From contig CP019882.1 in NCBI GenBank assembly GCA_002007745.1, forward strand, positions 2,604,001-2,668,000: a stretch of DNA of 64,000 nucleotides. The letters run 5' to 3'. This document shows positions 1-9,433 of the stretch, piece after piece. The notes under the pieces are model-generated. The model saw only the letters and a program-made list of their open reading frames with translations. It searched no databases and was not told the DNA's origin. Position 1 is the first letter of the stretch, and each line of letters opens with the position of its first letter. Both the position numbers and the translations under genes were made by a program. Origin of the DNA: Mycolicibacterium litorale. GTDB taxonomy: Bacteria; Actinomycetota; Actinomycetes; Mycobacteriales; Mycobacteriaceae.

Positions 1-842
1 TCCTCTGCGGTGTAGCTGCTTTCGTCGATACGCAGTCCACCGGTGCCGAATTCGATGTCCCAGTCGCCGGGGGCGCGGACGTAGAACGACACCATCTTGT
101 CGTTGGTGTGCCGGCCCAGTGTGGAGGACAACTGAAATCCCTCTGCGGCCACTCGGTCCAGCGCCTCGCCGACGGCGTCGAGGCTGTCGACCTCGACCAT
201 CATGTGGATCAGCCCCGGATCGCGTTGGTGGGTGGCTGGTGCGATGGCCAGGCTGTGGTGGCGTTCGTTGATGCCGAGGAAGCGGATCCGGATCGGGCCG
301 AACTCCTTGGGCAGCGGCACGCGGAACGCGCCGCGGGATACGAATCCCAATACTTCGGTGTAGAAGTCGAACAGGCCGGGCGCGTCCAGTGCCGGCAGGA
401 CGACGTGGCCCAGCCCCTGGTCACCGGTGACGAACCGCGCACCGAACGGCGTGATCACCGGACTGTGGTCGAGCACCGCGCCGTGGAACACCTCCAGGTG
501 CGTGCCGGCCGGGTCCTCGAAAGCCACCACCTCCTCGACCCTGCGGTCGTCGGCTTCGGACTGGGACAGCTGCCGGTAGGTGACCCCGGCGCCGTCCAGG
601 ACGGTTTTCAGCTGCTCCAGCGCGGCGCGGTCACGGACTTCCCAACCCACGGTGACGATACGGTCGCTGTCGCCGGGTACCACGATGATGCGAGCGGCGC
701 GCTCGTCCATGCGCAGATACAGCGCGGTGGAATCGGGCCCCCTGCCCTCGGCGAATCCCAGTACACCGAAGGCGAATCGCCGCCAGCGGTCGATGTCGGC
801 GGTCTGGATCGTGACGTAGCCGAGGCTCTTCAACAGGCTCAC
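1..842 (-). CDS. extradiol ring-cleavage dioxygenase, BphC/HsaC-like (3' end cut by window)
   Basis: 280 codons are visible from a GTG at 842; roughly the last 20 residues lie outside the window. It encodes a type I extradiol dioxygenase of the vicinal-oxygen-chelate fold, which opens catechol rings beside the hydroxyls using Fe(II). The ligand set is seen as His146, His213 and Glu264, with the acid-base His195 in the HHSLA stretch and His245/Tyr254 further on, matching the BphC/HsaC arrangement. It follows the monooxygenase gene by 13 bp and is the third gene of a leftward meta-cleavage set. The substrate (steroid catechol or another bicyclic catechol) is inference only. Confidence 0.9.
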   Translation of the reverse strand, partial: MSLLKSLGYVTIQTADIDRWRRFAFGVLGFAEGRGPDSTALYLRMDERAARIIVVPGDSDRIVTVGWEVRDRAALEQLKTVLDGAGVTYRQLSQSEADDRRVEEVVAFEDPAGTHLEVFHGAVLDHSPVITPFGARFVTGDQGLGHVVLPALDAPGLFDFYTEVLGFVSRGAFRVPLPKEFGPIRIRFLGINERHHSLAIAPATHQRDPGLIHMMVEVDSLDAVGEALDRVAAEGFQLSSTLGRHTNDKMVSFYVRAPGDWDIEFGTGGLRIDESSYTAE

Positions 843-855
843 CGGTGCGCTCCGC

Positions 856-2036
856 TCAGATCATCGCTCGCAGCGAGCCCTGCGGCTCCACACCGAAGGA
901 ACTCAGCGCGGCGGCGTGATAGGTGGTCCCCGGTACGTGAATGGCGTGCGCCATCCCGGTGTGCGCATCGCGCCAGTAGCGCTGCAGAGGCTTGTCCATC
1001 CGCATCGCGTTGCCGCCGGAGCGGGCGAAGATCTCGTCCACCGCGCTGACCGCGCGCCATACCGCGCGGACCTGGGTGCGCCGCCCCGCCGCGCGGTCGG
1101 CGAACGAGACCTCTTTGCCGGAATCCACCATGTCGTAGATTCGATCCACGTTGGCCAGGATCTCCTGGCGCGCGGCGTTGATGTCGGCGGCAGCCTCACC
1201 GATCGCGTACATCACGTACGGGTCGTCCTTGATCGCCGTGCCGGCCGCGCTCACCCGCTCACGCTGGTAGTCCAGGTGCGCGGCCAGTGCCCCTTCGCAG
1301 ATCCCGATGGTCGCCGAGGAGATGCCCAGTGGGAACATCGTCGACCACGGCATCAGGTACAAGGTGTCGGTCATCCCGGCTTCCCGCTGGGCGGTGCCGT
1401 CCATCACCTTGAACGCGTCCATCACCCGGTACTCGGGCACGAAGGCGTCCTTGACGATGACGTCCTTGGAACCGGTGCCGCGCAGACCCACGACGTCCCA
1501 GGAATCCTCGACGATCGTGTAATCCTTACGCGGCAGAATCATGTGCAGCATCTGCGGAGGCATCTGCACCTTGCCGTCGGCGTCGCTCTTGATGGCACCG
1601 AGGAAGATCCAGTCGCAGTGATCGGTGCCCGAACTGAACTGCCAGCGCCCGTTGAAGACATAGCCGCCGTCGACCGGCTTGGCGATGCCCTGGGGGCGTA
1701 GGGGGAGGCCACCCAGGTGTCGACGTCGTCGGCCCAGATCTCCTCGGCCACCCGTGGGTCGGCGTAGGCCAGCTGGTAGGGATGCACGCCGACCACACCG
1801 TTGATCCATCCGGCGGCGGGGTCCAGGGCTGCCAGCGCCATCACGGTCTCGGCGAACTCGCGCGGATGCACCTCCAGACCGCCGAACTTCGCCGGCTGCA
1901 GCAGCCGGATGTGGCCCGCCCGCTTCATCAGCTTCACGGTGTCGTCGGTGAGTTTGCCGATCTTCTCGGCCTGCACGGCCTGCTCACGCAGCTGGTCGGC
2001 CAGCTCCGCCGTCTTGTCGAGCACCGAATGGGTCAT
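856..2036 (-). pseudogene. flavin-dependent monooxygenase, HsaA-like, frameshifted as sequenced
   Basis: Together the two frames give about 393 residues, the usual length for the acyl-CoA-dehydrogenase-fold, reduced-flavin-dependent hydroxylases such as HsaA, which ortho-hydroxylate phenols before ring cleavage. Frame one (ATG at 2036) is good up to WVASPYAP; the sequence then continues as QGIAKPVDGGY in another frame. One base inserted in the G run at 1692-1696 restores a single open frame. Family-typical stretches follow, including VVGLRGTGS and QRYWRDAHTGMAH near the C-terminus. It lies between the hydrolase and dioxygenase genes. A separate flavin reductase (HsaB partner) is not visible in the window. 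The break is probably a sequencing artefact because six other genes here show the same type of lesion. Confidence 0.85.
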
Positions 2037-2180
2037 GATGCGTCCTTGTCCGGGGTTGGGCAGTTGTGTTCATCCTGAACCGGCACGACGGTCACCGCCG
2101 GGCATTGTCTCGATGAGCGGGGCAAATTCGCGCGGTGCCGAGCCAAGCGAATCCGCACCGACGGCAACTAATTTCACCGA

Positions 2181-3035
2181 TCAGTCGCGCTGCAGGAAGT
2201 TCATCACCACGGCCTCGAACGCCTGCTTGGCTTCGATCATCACCCAGTGCCCGCAGTTGGGGAATACGTGCAGTTCGGCGTTGGGGATGGTGCGCATCGG
2301 GATCAGCGACATGTCCAGTGGGCTGACCCTGTCGTCGCGGCCCCAGGTCAGCAGGGTTGGGGCCTTGACCTTGTGCATGATGGCCCAGGGCAGGGGGAAG
2401 TCGGCGTTGCGCATCATCTTCGTCATCGCCGCAAAGGCGGCCTTGCCGTACATGCGCCGCGCACTGGCCAGTGTGTCCGGGTCGGTGGCCAACGCCCAGC
2501 GTTCCTCGATCAGGTCCTCGGTGACGATCGCGGGGTCGTAGACCATCGAGTTCAGCCAGTCGACCAATCGTTGCCGGGTCGGGTCTTCGGTGAACTCCTG
2601 GAGCAGCCGGATTCCCTCGCTGGGACCGGGGCTGTAGATATTGGTGCCGATTCCGCCGATGCTGACCAGCTTCCCGATCCGCTCGCGATGGTTGATGGCG
2701 AAGTTGATTCCCACGCCGCCACCCATCGAGTTGCCGATCACGTGCACGCGGTCCAGTTCCAGTGCGTCGACGAAGGCGGGGACCGCGGCTTGGGCGTCGA
2801 GCATCGGGTGGCCGCCGAAGTCGTCGCTCACCCCGAAACCGGGGAATTCCAGGATCAGGCAGCGGAAGTGTTGGGCGAAGAACGCCAGGTTGCCGCGGAA
2901 GTTGCGCCAGCCGGTCACGCCGGGCCCGGATCCGTGCAACAACAGCAGAGGGGGCCCGTCGCCGGCCTCGTGGTAGCGCAGAACGCCCTTGTCGGTGGAG
3001 ATCTCGCGCAGCGTGCCGTCATAACTGGTGTCCAT
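2181..3035 (-). CDS. meta-cleavage product hydrolase, HsaD/BphD-like
   Basis: A 284-residue alpha/beta hydrolase that hydrolyses the C-C bond of a vinylogous ring-fission product, the step after the extradiol dioxygenase. The catalytic triad is visible: Ser103 in the nucleophile elbow GNSMGGG, Asp235 in WGRDDRVSP and His263 in CGHW; the oxyanion region HGSGPG is at 34-39. The ATG at 3035 was chosen because a GGGCGG sequence precedes it and homologues start here; an ATG at 3044 is possible. It is the first gene of the leftward aromatic set and is divergent from the cyclase-like gene at 3203. Confidence 0.9.
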   Translation of the reverse strand: MDTSYDGTLREISTDKGVLRYHEAGDGPPLLLLHGSGPGVTGWRNFRGNLAFFAQHFRCLILEFPGFGVSDDFGGHPMLDAQAAVPAFVDALELDRVHVIGNSMGGGVGINFAINHRERIGKLVSIGGIGTNIYSPGPSEGIRLLQEFTEDPTRQRLVDWLNSMVYDPAIVTEDLIEERWALATDPDTLASARRMYGKAAFAAMTKMMRNADFPLPWAIMHKVKAPTLLTWGRDDRVSPLDMSLIPMRTIPNAELHVFPNCGHWVMIEAKQAFEAVVMNFLQRD

Positions 3036-3202
3036 GCCGCCCATCCGATCATTTCCGGGCTGGTGTGCCCAACCAGGGTCCCGCTTGTCGGGCCACCAGA
3101 TGACCGCCACAACAGCTGCCACAGCGGCCTCATTTGCCCCACTATGCTGCTAGTCTGCACCGGGGCCGGTTAGCTGCGGACTGTGACCGCGAAGGGGTAC
3201 CG

Positions 3203-5392
3203 ATGACGCAAGTGGCTGAGCAGGACGCGTCGGAACCGCCGCGGACGACCACCCGGCCGCACCCGATGAAATGGTGGCGGCGTAACAGGCTGCTCGCCCG
3301 GGTAAGCATCCAGTCCAAGCTGATCGTGATGCTGGTCTTGTGCACAATTCTGGCCGCCGCCGTGGTGGGCGCCATCGCCTTCGAAGTCGGTCGGACGTCG
3401 CTGCGCACGGCGGTCTTCACTCGGCTGACCGAGATCCAGCAGGCCCAGGCCCGGGCCCTGCAAGGCGAGTTCCTGGACCTGAGGAACTCGCTGATCATCT
3501 ACAGCCACGGGTCCAGCACCGCTGACGCGCTCACAGCGTTCACCGCCGGATTCGCCCAACTCGCCGATGCGCCGGTCAGCCCACCGCAGTCGCAGGGCCT
3601 GGTCGACTACTACAACGACTTCGTCAAGCAGACCTATGCGCAGAGCGGTACGCAGCTCGATGCCCAGGCGCTGTTGCCTGCGTCGAACGCCCAGCGCTAT
3701 CTGCAGGCCAATTACACCGCCAAGTTCCCCAACGACGAGGCTGCGGTAGCCATGAACGATGCCGCGGACGGCAGCGCCTGGTCGGCGGCGAACGCGCGGT
3801 TTCAGGACTTCTTCCGCGAGATCGTCACCCGCTACGAATTTCAGGATGCGCTGCTGATCGACCCGAGCGGAAATGTGGTCTACAGCGCCTACAAAGGCGT
3901 CGACCTCGGTACGAACATCGTCACGGGGCCGTACGCGGGTTCCAAACTGCACCCGGCCTACTTGAAGGCGATGTCGGCCAATTCGGTTGACTACGTGGGC
4001 TTTACCGATTTCGAGTTCTATCAGCCCGCCCAGATGCAACCGACGGCGTGGATGGTCGCGCCCATCGCACGCGACGGCAGGACCATCGGTGTGCTGGCGT
4101 TGCAGTTCCCGATCTCCAAGATCAACCGGTTGATGACCTTCGACAAGCAGTGGGCCCAAGCCGGATTGGGCAAGACCGGAGAGACTTTCCTGGTCGGCTC
4201 CGATGGCCTGATGCGTTCGGATTCGCGGGTGTTCCTGGAGGATCCCCAGCGGTACAAACGGGAGGTGACCGCGGCGGGTACGCCGGCGGAGATTGCCGAT
4301 ACGGCGATCCGGTTGGGCGGCACGACGCTGGTGCAGCCCGACATCTCGGAGGCCACCACGAACGCACGGCGCGGTGAGAGCGGAACGCTGGTCTCCGTCG
4401 ATTATCTCGGCGAGCGGGCTCTGCAGTCCTATGCCCCGCTGGACCAGCATGATTCGGAGCTGCATTGGTCGATCATCGCCAAGGTCGATGTCGCCGAAGC
4501 GTTTGCCCGTGAATCCTCGTTCACCCGAACCATGGTGCTGACGACGGTCGGGATGATCTTCGCGGTGTGCGTGCTCGCGGTCTACCTGGCGCAGGTGTTC
4601 GTGCGCCCGATCAAGCGGCTGGAGGAAGGAGTCCAGCGCATCGCCGCAGGCGACTATGGGGTCGCCATCCCCGTCGAGACCCGCGACCAGATCGGCGACC
4701 TCACCGCGGCCTTCAACGAGATGAGTCGCAGTCTGACCGTCAAGGACGACCTGCTCAAACAACAGCGCCAGGAGAACGACGCTCTGCTGAGATCTTTGAT
4801 GCCCGATCCGGTGGTGGAGCGCTTCCGGCTGGGGGAGGAGACCATCGCAACCGAGCATCACAATGTGACCGTCATCTTCGCCGACCTTGTCGGCCTGGAC
4901 CGGTTGCAAGCCGAGCTGGCGCCGGCCGACTATCTGGCGTTGATCAACGAGTTGATCCGCCAGATCGACGCCGCCGGGGACAGTCTGGGCATCGAACGTG
5001 TCCACACGGTCCGCAACGGTTACCTGGCCAGTTGCGGACTGACGGTGCCCCGGCTGGACAATGTGCGCCGGACGGTGGAATTCGCGCTCGAATGTGAGCG
5101 GATCCTGCAACGGTTCAACAGCGAGGCCGACATCGATCTGAGCCTGCGTGCCGGGATCGACACCGGCGATGTCGGCAGCGGCCTGATCGGCAGCCCCTCG
5201 GTGGTCTACGACATGTGGGGAGACTCGGTGAACCTGGCGCACCAGATCAAGAACGGGTCGCCGCAGTCAGGTATTTTTGTCACCTCGCGGGTGTACGAAG
5301 CGCTGCGTGACACCATGACATTTGTCGAAGCCGGGACGGTCACCGTGGACGGTGTCGCCCAACCCGTCTGGCGCGCGGTGGAGGACGACTGA
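3203..5392 (+). CDS. membrane class III adenylate/guanylate cyclase-like sensor with degenerate catalytic site
   Basis: 729 residues. Order: cytoplasmic N-terminus, TM1 about 39-61, a large extracytoplasmic Cache-like domain about 62-440, TM2 about 444-466, HAMP about 467-520, and a class III cyclase domain about 551-725. The start ATG follows GAAGGGG. The first metal Asp561 (FADLVG), purine-contacting Asp670 and Asn677 (WGDSVN) are present. The second metal aspartate is replaced by Asn605 and the usual purine-selecting lysine by His601 (VHTVRNGYL), and the transition-state arginine is Gln681. Activity is therefore doubtful. Its stop overlaps the start of the channel gene (TGATG), the same pairing as M. 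tuberculosis Rv2435c/Rv2434c. It may act as a ligand sensor or pseudo-cyclase; this is inference. Confidence 0.88.
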   Translation: MTQVAEQDASEPPRTTTRPHPMKWWRRNRLLARVSIQSKLIVMLVLCTILAAAVVGAIAFEVGRTSLRTAVFTRLTEIQQAQARALQGEFLDLRNSLIIYSHGSSTADALTAFTAGFAQLADAPVSPPQSQGLVDYYNDFVKQTYAQSGTQLDAQALLPASNAQRYLQANYTAKFPNDEAAVAMNDAADGSAWSAANARFQDFFREIVTRYEFQDALLIDPSGNVVYSAYKGVDLGTNIVTGPYAGSKLHPAYLKAMSANSVDYVGFTDFEFYQPAQMQPTAWMVAPIARDGRTIGVLALQFPISKINRLMTFDKQWAQAGLGKTGETFLVGSDGLMRSDSRVFLEDPQRYKREVTAAGTPAEIADTAIRLGGTTLVQPDISEATTNARRGESGTLVSVDYLGERALQSYAPLDQHDSELHWSIIAKVDVAEAFARESSFTRTMVLTTVGMIFAVCVLAVYLAQVFVRPIKRLEEGVQRIAAGDYGVAIPVETRDQIGDLTAAFNEMSRSLTVKDDLLKQQRQENDALLRSLMPDPVVERFRLGEETIATEHHNVTVIFADLVGLDRLQAELAPADYLALINELIRQIDAAGDSLGIERVHTVRNGYLASCGLTVPRLDNVRRTVEFALECERILQRFNSEADIDLSLRAGIDTGDVGSGLIGSPSVVYDMWGDSVNLAHQIKNGSPQSGIFVTSRVYEALRDTMTFVEAGTVTVDGVAQPVWRAVEDD

Positions 5393-6813
5393 TGGGCGAC
5401 GTCTTCACCTCGTCCTGGTTCTACTGGGCGATCGGCATCGCCATCGGGCTGCCGGTGGGCTTGGTCCTGCTGACCGAGTGGCAACACAAGCTGCGCCGCA
5501 GGAACAGCTTCCTGGCCAAGCCGGTGACCCTGCTGCGCAACTATCTGCTGCCGCTGGCGGCGCTGCTGCTGCTGATGGTCGAAGCCAGTCAGATTCCGGC
5601 CGGATCGACCTCGGTACGGATGGTCGGCACCCTGGTCGCCTTCGTGGTGCTGGTGTTGCTGCTGTCCGGGATCAACGCCGCGGTCTTCGAAGGTGCCCCG
5701 GATGGCAGCTGGCGCAATCGAGTTCCGGGAATCTTTCTCGACGTCGCGCGCTTCCTGCTGATCGCGGTCGGTGTCGCGCTGATCTTCGCCTACATCTGGG
5801 GTGCCAACGTCAAAGGGCTGTTCACCGCGCTGGGCATCACCTCGATCGTCGTCGGCCTGACCTTGCAGAACTCGGTGGGCCAAATCATCTCCGGCCTGCT
5901 GATGCTGTTCGAGCAACCGTTCAAGATAGGGGACTGGCTGGACACCCCGGCTGCCAAAGGTCGTGTGGCCGAGGTGAACTGGAGGGCCGTGCATCTTGAG
6001 ACCGGAACCGGTCTGCAGATCACGCCCAACTCGGTGCTGGCCGGGGCCTCGTTCACCAATCTGAGCCGGCCGCCCGGCAAACACACCATCATGGTCACCA
6101 GCGTGTTCGGGCTCGACGACGCACCTGACGAGGTGTGCGCGATGCTGGTTCGGGTGGCGTCCGAGCTGCCGCAGTGCCATCCGGATCGCAGCCCCACGGC
6201 GGTCCCGTTGGGCGCCAGGGAGTATCAGACAAAAATTCCGCTGCGCAGCCCGGCCGACGACGGGAAGGCGAAAGCGACCTTTCTGCGCTGGATCTGGTAT
6301 TCGTCCCGCCGAGCCGGCCTGCATCTGGACGAGGCCGAAGACGGCTTCTCCACCCCGGAGCGCGTCGCTGCGGCGATCCAGGCGGTCGTGGCACCACGAC
6401 TGCGTCTGGACCGTGACGAGCAGCTGGAACTGGTGCCACACGCCAGAGTGGAGCGCTTCGGCGCCGGTGAACTGGTGCAGCGTTCCGGTGAGGTACCGAC
6501 GGGGATGATGTTCGTGCTCGCCGGCGAACTCCAGCTGACCGCCAGCGGGGAGGATGGCGCCGAGGTGATCGTGGGCACGCTCGAGGAGGGGTCGTTCATC
6601 GGCCAGAGCACGCTGACCCGGCAGCCGGTGATCGGGTCGACATACGCGGTCGACGAGGTCACCATGGTGGCCGTCGGGCGTGAGCAGATCGAACGAATCG
6701 TGCACGAAAATCCGCTGCTGCTACAGGAATTCGGCCGCGCCATCGAGCAGCGCCGGGACCATGTGTTGCGCGCTGTCTCCACGGCTGAGGACGATGACTC
6801 CGCCGATACATGA
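5392..6813 (+). CDS. MscS-family mechanosensitive channel with C-terminal cyclic-nucleotide-binding domain
   Basis: 473 residues. The N-terminal third holds several hydrophobic helices (about 8-28, 45-64, 72-92, 116-140), followed by the pore helix and beta domain typical of MscS (GITSIVVGLTLQNSVGQ, then EQPFKIGDWL, then GRVAEVNWRAVHLET with ITPNSVL). Residues about 345-455 form a Crp-type cyclic-nucleotide-binding fold (RFGAGELVQRSGE, MMFVLAGELQL, GSFIGQSTL). It overlaps the cyclase-like gene by one base, so the two are translationally coupled and likely form one signalling unit in which a nucleotide or protein contact gates the channel. The same fusion is known from M. tuberculosis Rv2434c. 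Ion selectivity and ligand cannot be read from the sequence. Confidence 0.9.
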   Translation: MGDVFTSSWFYWAIGIAIGLPVGLVLLTEWQHKLRRRNSFLAKPVTLLRNYLLPLAALLLLMVEASQIPAGSTSVRMVGTLVAFVVLVLLLSGINAAVFEGAPDGSWRNRVPGIFLDVARFLLIAVGVALIFAYIWGANVKGLFTALGITSIVVGLTLQNSVGQIISGLLMLFEQPFKIGDWLDTPAAKGRVAEVNWRAVHLETGTGLQITPNSVLAGASFTNLSRPPGKHTIMVTSVFGLDDAPDEVCAMLVRVASELPQCHPDRSPTAVPLGAREYQTKIPLRSPADDGKAKATFLRWIWYSSRRAGLHLDEAEDGFSTPERVAAAIQAVVAPRLRLDRDEQLELVPHARVERFGAGELVQRSGEVPTGMMFVLAGELQLTASGEDGAEVIVGTLEEGSFIGQSTLTRQPVIGSTYAVDEVTMVAVGREQIERIVHENPLLLQEFGRAIEQRRDHVLRAVSTAEDDDSADT

Positions 6814-7999
6814 TTTGGCCGTGGTCGGGGCGGGCATCGTCGGGCTGGCGGTGGCCCGGGAATGGATGTCGCGCCGCCCTGCTGACTCGGTGGCTGTCCT
6901 GGAGCGCGAGGCCGAAGCGGCCTGCCACCAGACGGGCCACAATTCCGGGGTGGTCCATGGCGGCATCTACTACCAGCCCGGGTCGCTGAAGGCGCGGTTG
7001 TGCGTCGAAGGCGCCCGATCGATGTACGAATACTGCGAACACCACAGCATCCGGCATGAGCGGTGCGGCAAGCTGATCGTCGCGGTTTCTTCCGACGAGC
7101 TCGGCCGCCTCGACGATCTGGAAGCGCGCGGTATCGCCAACGCGGTACCCGGTCTGCGCCGGATCAGGGCCGATGAGATCACCGAGATCGAACCGAACGC
7201 CGCCGGTCTGCAGGCATTGCACGCGCCCAACACCGGCATCGTCGACTATCCGGCCGTCGCGCGAACCCTGGTCGGCGAGTTGACCGCCCGCGGCGTTGAT
7301 GTGCGGTTCGGCACTGCGGTCGATGCGATCGACGCGGCCAGTCCACCCGTCGTCCACACCGCGGCCGGTCCGGTGTGGGCGCACACCGTGATCGCCTGCG
7401 CCGGGTTGTGGGCTGATCGGCTGGCCCGCCGCGCTGGGGCCGCGCGAGACCCGCAGATCGTGCCGTTCCGCGGCGGCTATCTGGGGCTCACCCGCACGCG
7501 TCAACCGCGGCTTAACGGGATGATCTACCCGGTGCCCGATCCCGAGCTGCCCTTCCTCGGTGTGCACATCACCAAGCACGTCACCGGCGACGTCACGCTC
7601 GGGCCGACCGCGATGATGGTGGCTGCTCGCGACGCGTACTCATTGCGGCGGTTCAGCTGGCGGGATTCCTGGGAGACGCTGAGCTGGCCGGGTACCTGGC
7701 GGGTCGGCCGCCGATATTGGCGCGTCGGACTCGGCGAGATCCGGATGGCCGCCAGCCGCCGCGCCTTTGTCGCAGCGGCGGCGCGGTACATGCCGAGCCT
7801 CAGCCTCGACGACCTGGACGGCACGTCACACGCCGGTGTGCGGGCCCAGGCCGTCGGCCGCGATGGTGCCCTGGTCGACGATTTCGTCATCTCCCGGGAC
7901 GGCGCTGTCGCACACGTGCGCAATGCCCCGTCACCGGCGGCCACATCGGCGTTCGCGCTGGCCCGCGAACTGGTGGACCGGGTCACCGGGACACCCTGA
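6794..7999 (+). CDS. lhgO: L-2-hydroxyglutarate oxidase / DAO-family FAD oxidoreductase
   Basis: 401 residues; the ATG at 6794 overlaps the channel gene by 20 bp. The FAD-binding Rossmann motif is at the N-terminus (VVGAGIVGLAVARE), followed by the family signature HNSGVVHGGIYYQPGS, where the histidine region is typical of LhgO/L2HGDH enzymes, and by GGYLGL in the middle. These enzymes oxidise L-2-hydroxyglutarate to 2-oxoglutarate, a metabolite-repair reaction, passing electrons to quinone or oxygen. The C-terminal FAD-contact region (GAVAHVRNAPSPAAT) is intact. Overlap suggests co-transcription with the channel genes, although no functional link is obvious. Confidence 0.85.
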   Translation: MTPPIHDLAVVGAGIVGLAVAREWMSRRPADSVAVLEREAEAACHQTGHNSGVVHGGIYYQPGSLKARLCVEGARSMYEYCEHHSIRHERCGKLIVAVSSDELGRLDDLEARGIANAVPGLRRIRADEITEIEPNAAGLQALHAPNTGIVDYPAVARTLVGELTARGVDVRFGTAVDAIDAASPPVVHTAAGPVWAHTVIACAGLWADRLARRAGAARDPQIVPFRGGYLGLTRTRQPRLNGMIYPVPDPELPFLGVHITKHVTGDVTLGPTAMMVAARDAYSLRRFSWRDSWETLSWPGTWRVGRRYWRVGLGEIRMAASRRAFVAAAARYMPSLSLDDLDGTSHAGVRAQAVGRDGALVDDFVISRDGAVAHVRNAPSPAATSAFALARELVDRVTGTP

Positions 8000-8006
8000 C
8001 CGACGA

Positions 8007-8492
8007 TCAGCGCTCGTCGATCGGCGTGGCCACGGTGTCCTCGACGAACCGGCGCAACAGCCGGTCGAATTCGTTGAGCTCGGCCAGTGTCCAGCGGTAC
8101 AGCGAGCGCTGCAGATGGCGACGCCGCGCGGACTGGAGGGCGGCGGCGACTTCGCGCCCGATGTTGGTGACCACGGCCCGCGCAATACGGCCGTCTGTCG
8201 GATCGGGCTCGCGGGTCACCATCCTGGCGTTGACCAGAGCGCTCACCTGGCGGGTCACCATGCCGGTGTCCATCTGCGTGGCCCGCGCCAGTGCACTCAT
8301 GGGCAACGGGCCGTCGTCGATCAGTGCCCTGAGCAGGGCATATCCCGGCTGGGTGAGCAGCACCCCGGCGGCGCCCGCCTGCTGGGCGAACGTCGCCCGG
8401 CTGCCTGCCAGGCGGATCACCTGGGCCAGCGTCCGGCTGATGGAATCCAGGAACTCGTCATTCGTCGAAGTGGCCACAGCGCATCCATTCAT
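8007..8492 (-). CDS. MarR-family transcriptional regulator
   Basis: 161 residues with a winged helix-turn-helix: the recognition region is ALARATQMDTGMVTRQVSAL and the wing is REPDPTDGRIARAVVT, the usual DxRxxx MarR signature. It is convergent with lhgO (7 bp apart) and divergent from the EamA exporter gene at 8552, with a 59-bp intergenic region between them, so the exporter is its most likely target, possibly together with its own gene. Ligand unknown. Confidence 0.88.
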   Translation of the reverse strand: MNGCAVATSTNDEFLDSISRTLAQVIRLAGSRATFAQQAGAAGVLLTQPGYALLRALIDDGPLPMSALARATQMDTGMVTRQVSALVNARMVTREPDPTDGRIARAVVTNIGREVAAALQSARRRHLQRSLYRWTLAELNEFDRLLRRFVEDTVATPIDER

Positions 8493-8551
8493 GTGGGGTC
8501 ACCAATGTTGATATCAGCCCGGCGACCTACTGGCGCGTCGGGTGCCGTTGA

Positions 8552-9427
8552 ATGCCAATCATGACCGCGCCCTCGGCACGAATCGGCTCTGCCTTGGCGG
8601 TGGGCTCGATGGTCTGCGTGCAGCTGGGGCTCGCGGTGGCGATCGGGTTGATCGACCGGATCGGCGCAGAAGGCGCCGCGTGGTTACGCCTGGCGTGGGC
8701 CGGCGCGCTGTTCGGGATCCTGGTGCGGCCGCGCCGGGCCGCCTTCACTCGGGTCACCTTCGGGATCTGCGTCGTCCTCGGTATGGTCACCGCGCTGACC
8801 ACGATGTTGTTCATGGCGGCGCTGGCCCGCATCCCGTTGGGCACGGCCAGCGCACTGGAGTTCCTCGGGCCCTTGGGGGTCGCGGTCGTCAGCGGGCGCG
8901 GGCGGGCACGGTGGGTGTGGCCGGCGTTGGCGGCGGTCGGCATCACGCTACTCACCGGGCCGTGGCGCGGCGCCGTCGATCCGGTCGGCGTGTGGTTCGC
9001 CCTCGGTGCCGCAGTCTGCTGGGCCGCCTACATCCACTTGACCCAGCGGGTCGGCGACGGTGTCGACGGCCTGCAGGGTCTGGCCGTGTCGATGCCGGTG
9101 GCCGCAGTGGTGGCGACCGCGGCCGTTGGCTGGTCGGTGATTCCCAGAATGACCCCGGACATGATCCTCATCGGTCTGGGTCTGGCGTTGCTGCTGCCGA
9201 TGGCTCCGTTCGTTCTCGAACTGCAGGCGTTGCGTCGCTTGAACACTGCGGCTTTCGGCACCCTGATGAGCCTGGAGCCGGCCCTGGCGCTGCTGATCGG
9301 GTTCCTCGTGCTGCATCAGTCAGCAGGTCCGGCAGCCATCGCGGGTGTCGCGTTCGTCGTGGCGGCAGGCGTCGGCGCCGCCCGTGGGGGTGCCCGGGAG
9401 ATGCCTGTGCCGGTGCAACCGGGTTAG
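8552..9427 (+). CDS. EamA/DMT-family transporter, RhtA-like
   Basis: 291 residues with about ten hydrophobic helices in two repeated halves, as in drug/metabolite transporters. The motif region [17 protein letters not shown] in the first half and [19 protein letters not shown] in the second are characteristic of the RhtA/YddG branch, which exports amino acids such as threonine or homoserine. It is divergent from the MarR regulator gene, which probably controls it. Substrate is inferred from family only. Confidence 0.85.
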   Translation: MPIMTAPSARIGSALAVGSMVCVQLGLAVAIGLIDRIGAEGAAWLRLAWAGALFGILVRPRRAAFTRVTFGICVVLGMVTALTTMLFMAALARIPLGTASALEFLGPLGVAVVSGRGRARWVWPALAAVGITLLTGPWRGAVDPVGVWFALGAAVCWAAYIHLTQRVGDGVDGLQGLAVSMPVAAVVATAAVGWSVIPRMTPDMILIGLGLALLLPMAPFVLELQALRRLNTAAFGTLMSLEPALALLIGFLVLHQSAGPAAIAGVAFVVAAGVGAARGGAREMPVPVQPG

Positions 9428-9433
9428 CGGCGA

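Noticed and set aside
3036..3202. KstR-type operator upstream of the aromatic genes
   Set aside because: No TnnAACnnGTTnnA-like dyad was found; only a weak CTGGT/ACCAG pair at 3060-3076.
3170..5242. Very long open frame antisense to the cyclase-like gene
   Set aside because: High G+C DNA gives long antisense frames; the sense frame has clear domains and a ribosome site, while the antisense product is His/Arg/Gln-rich without motifs.
5206..6705. Long antisense open frame opposite the MscS channel gene
   Set aside because: Same third-position effect; no start signal, and composition is unlike a protein of this organism.
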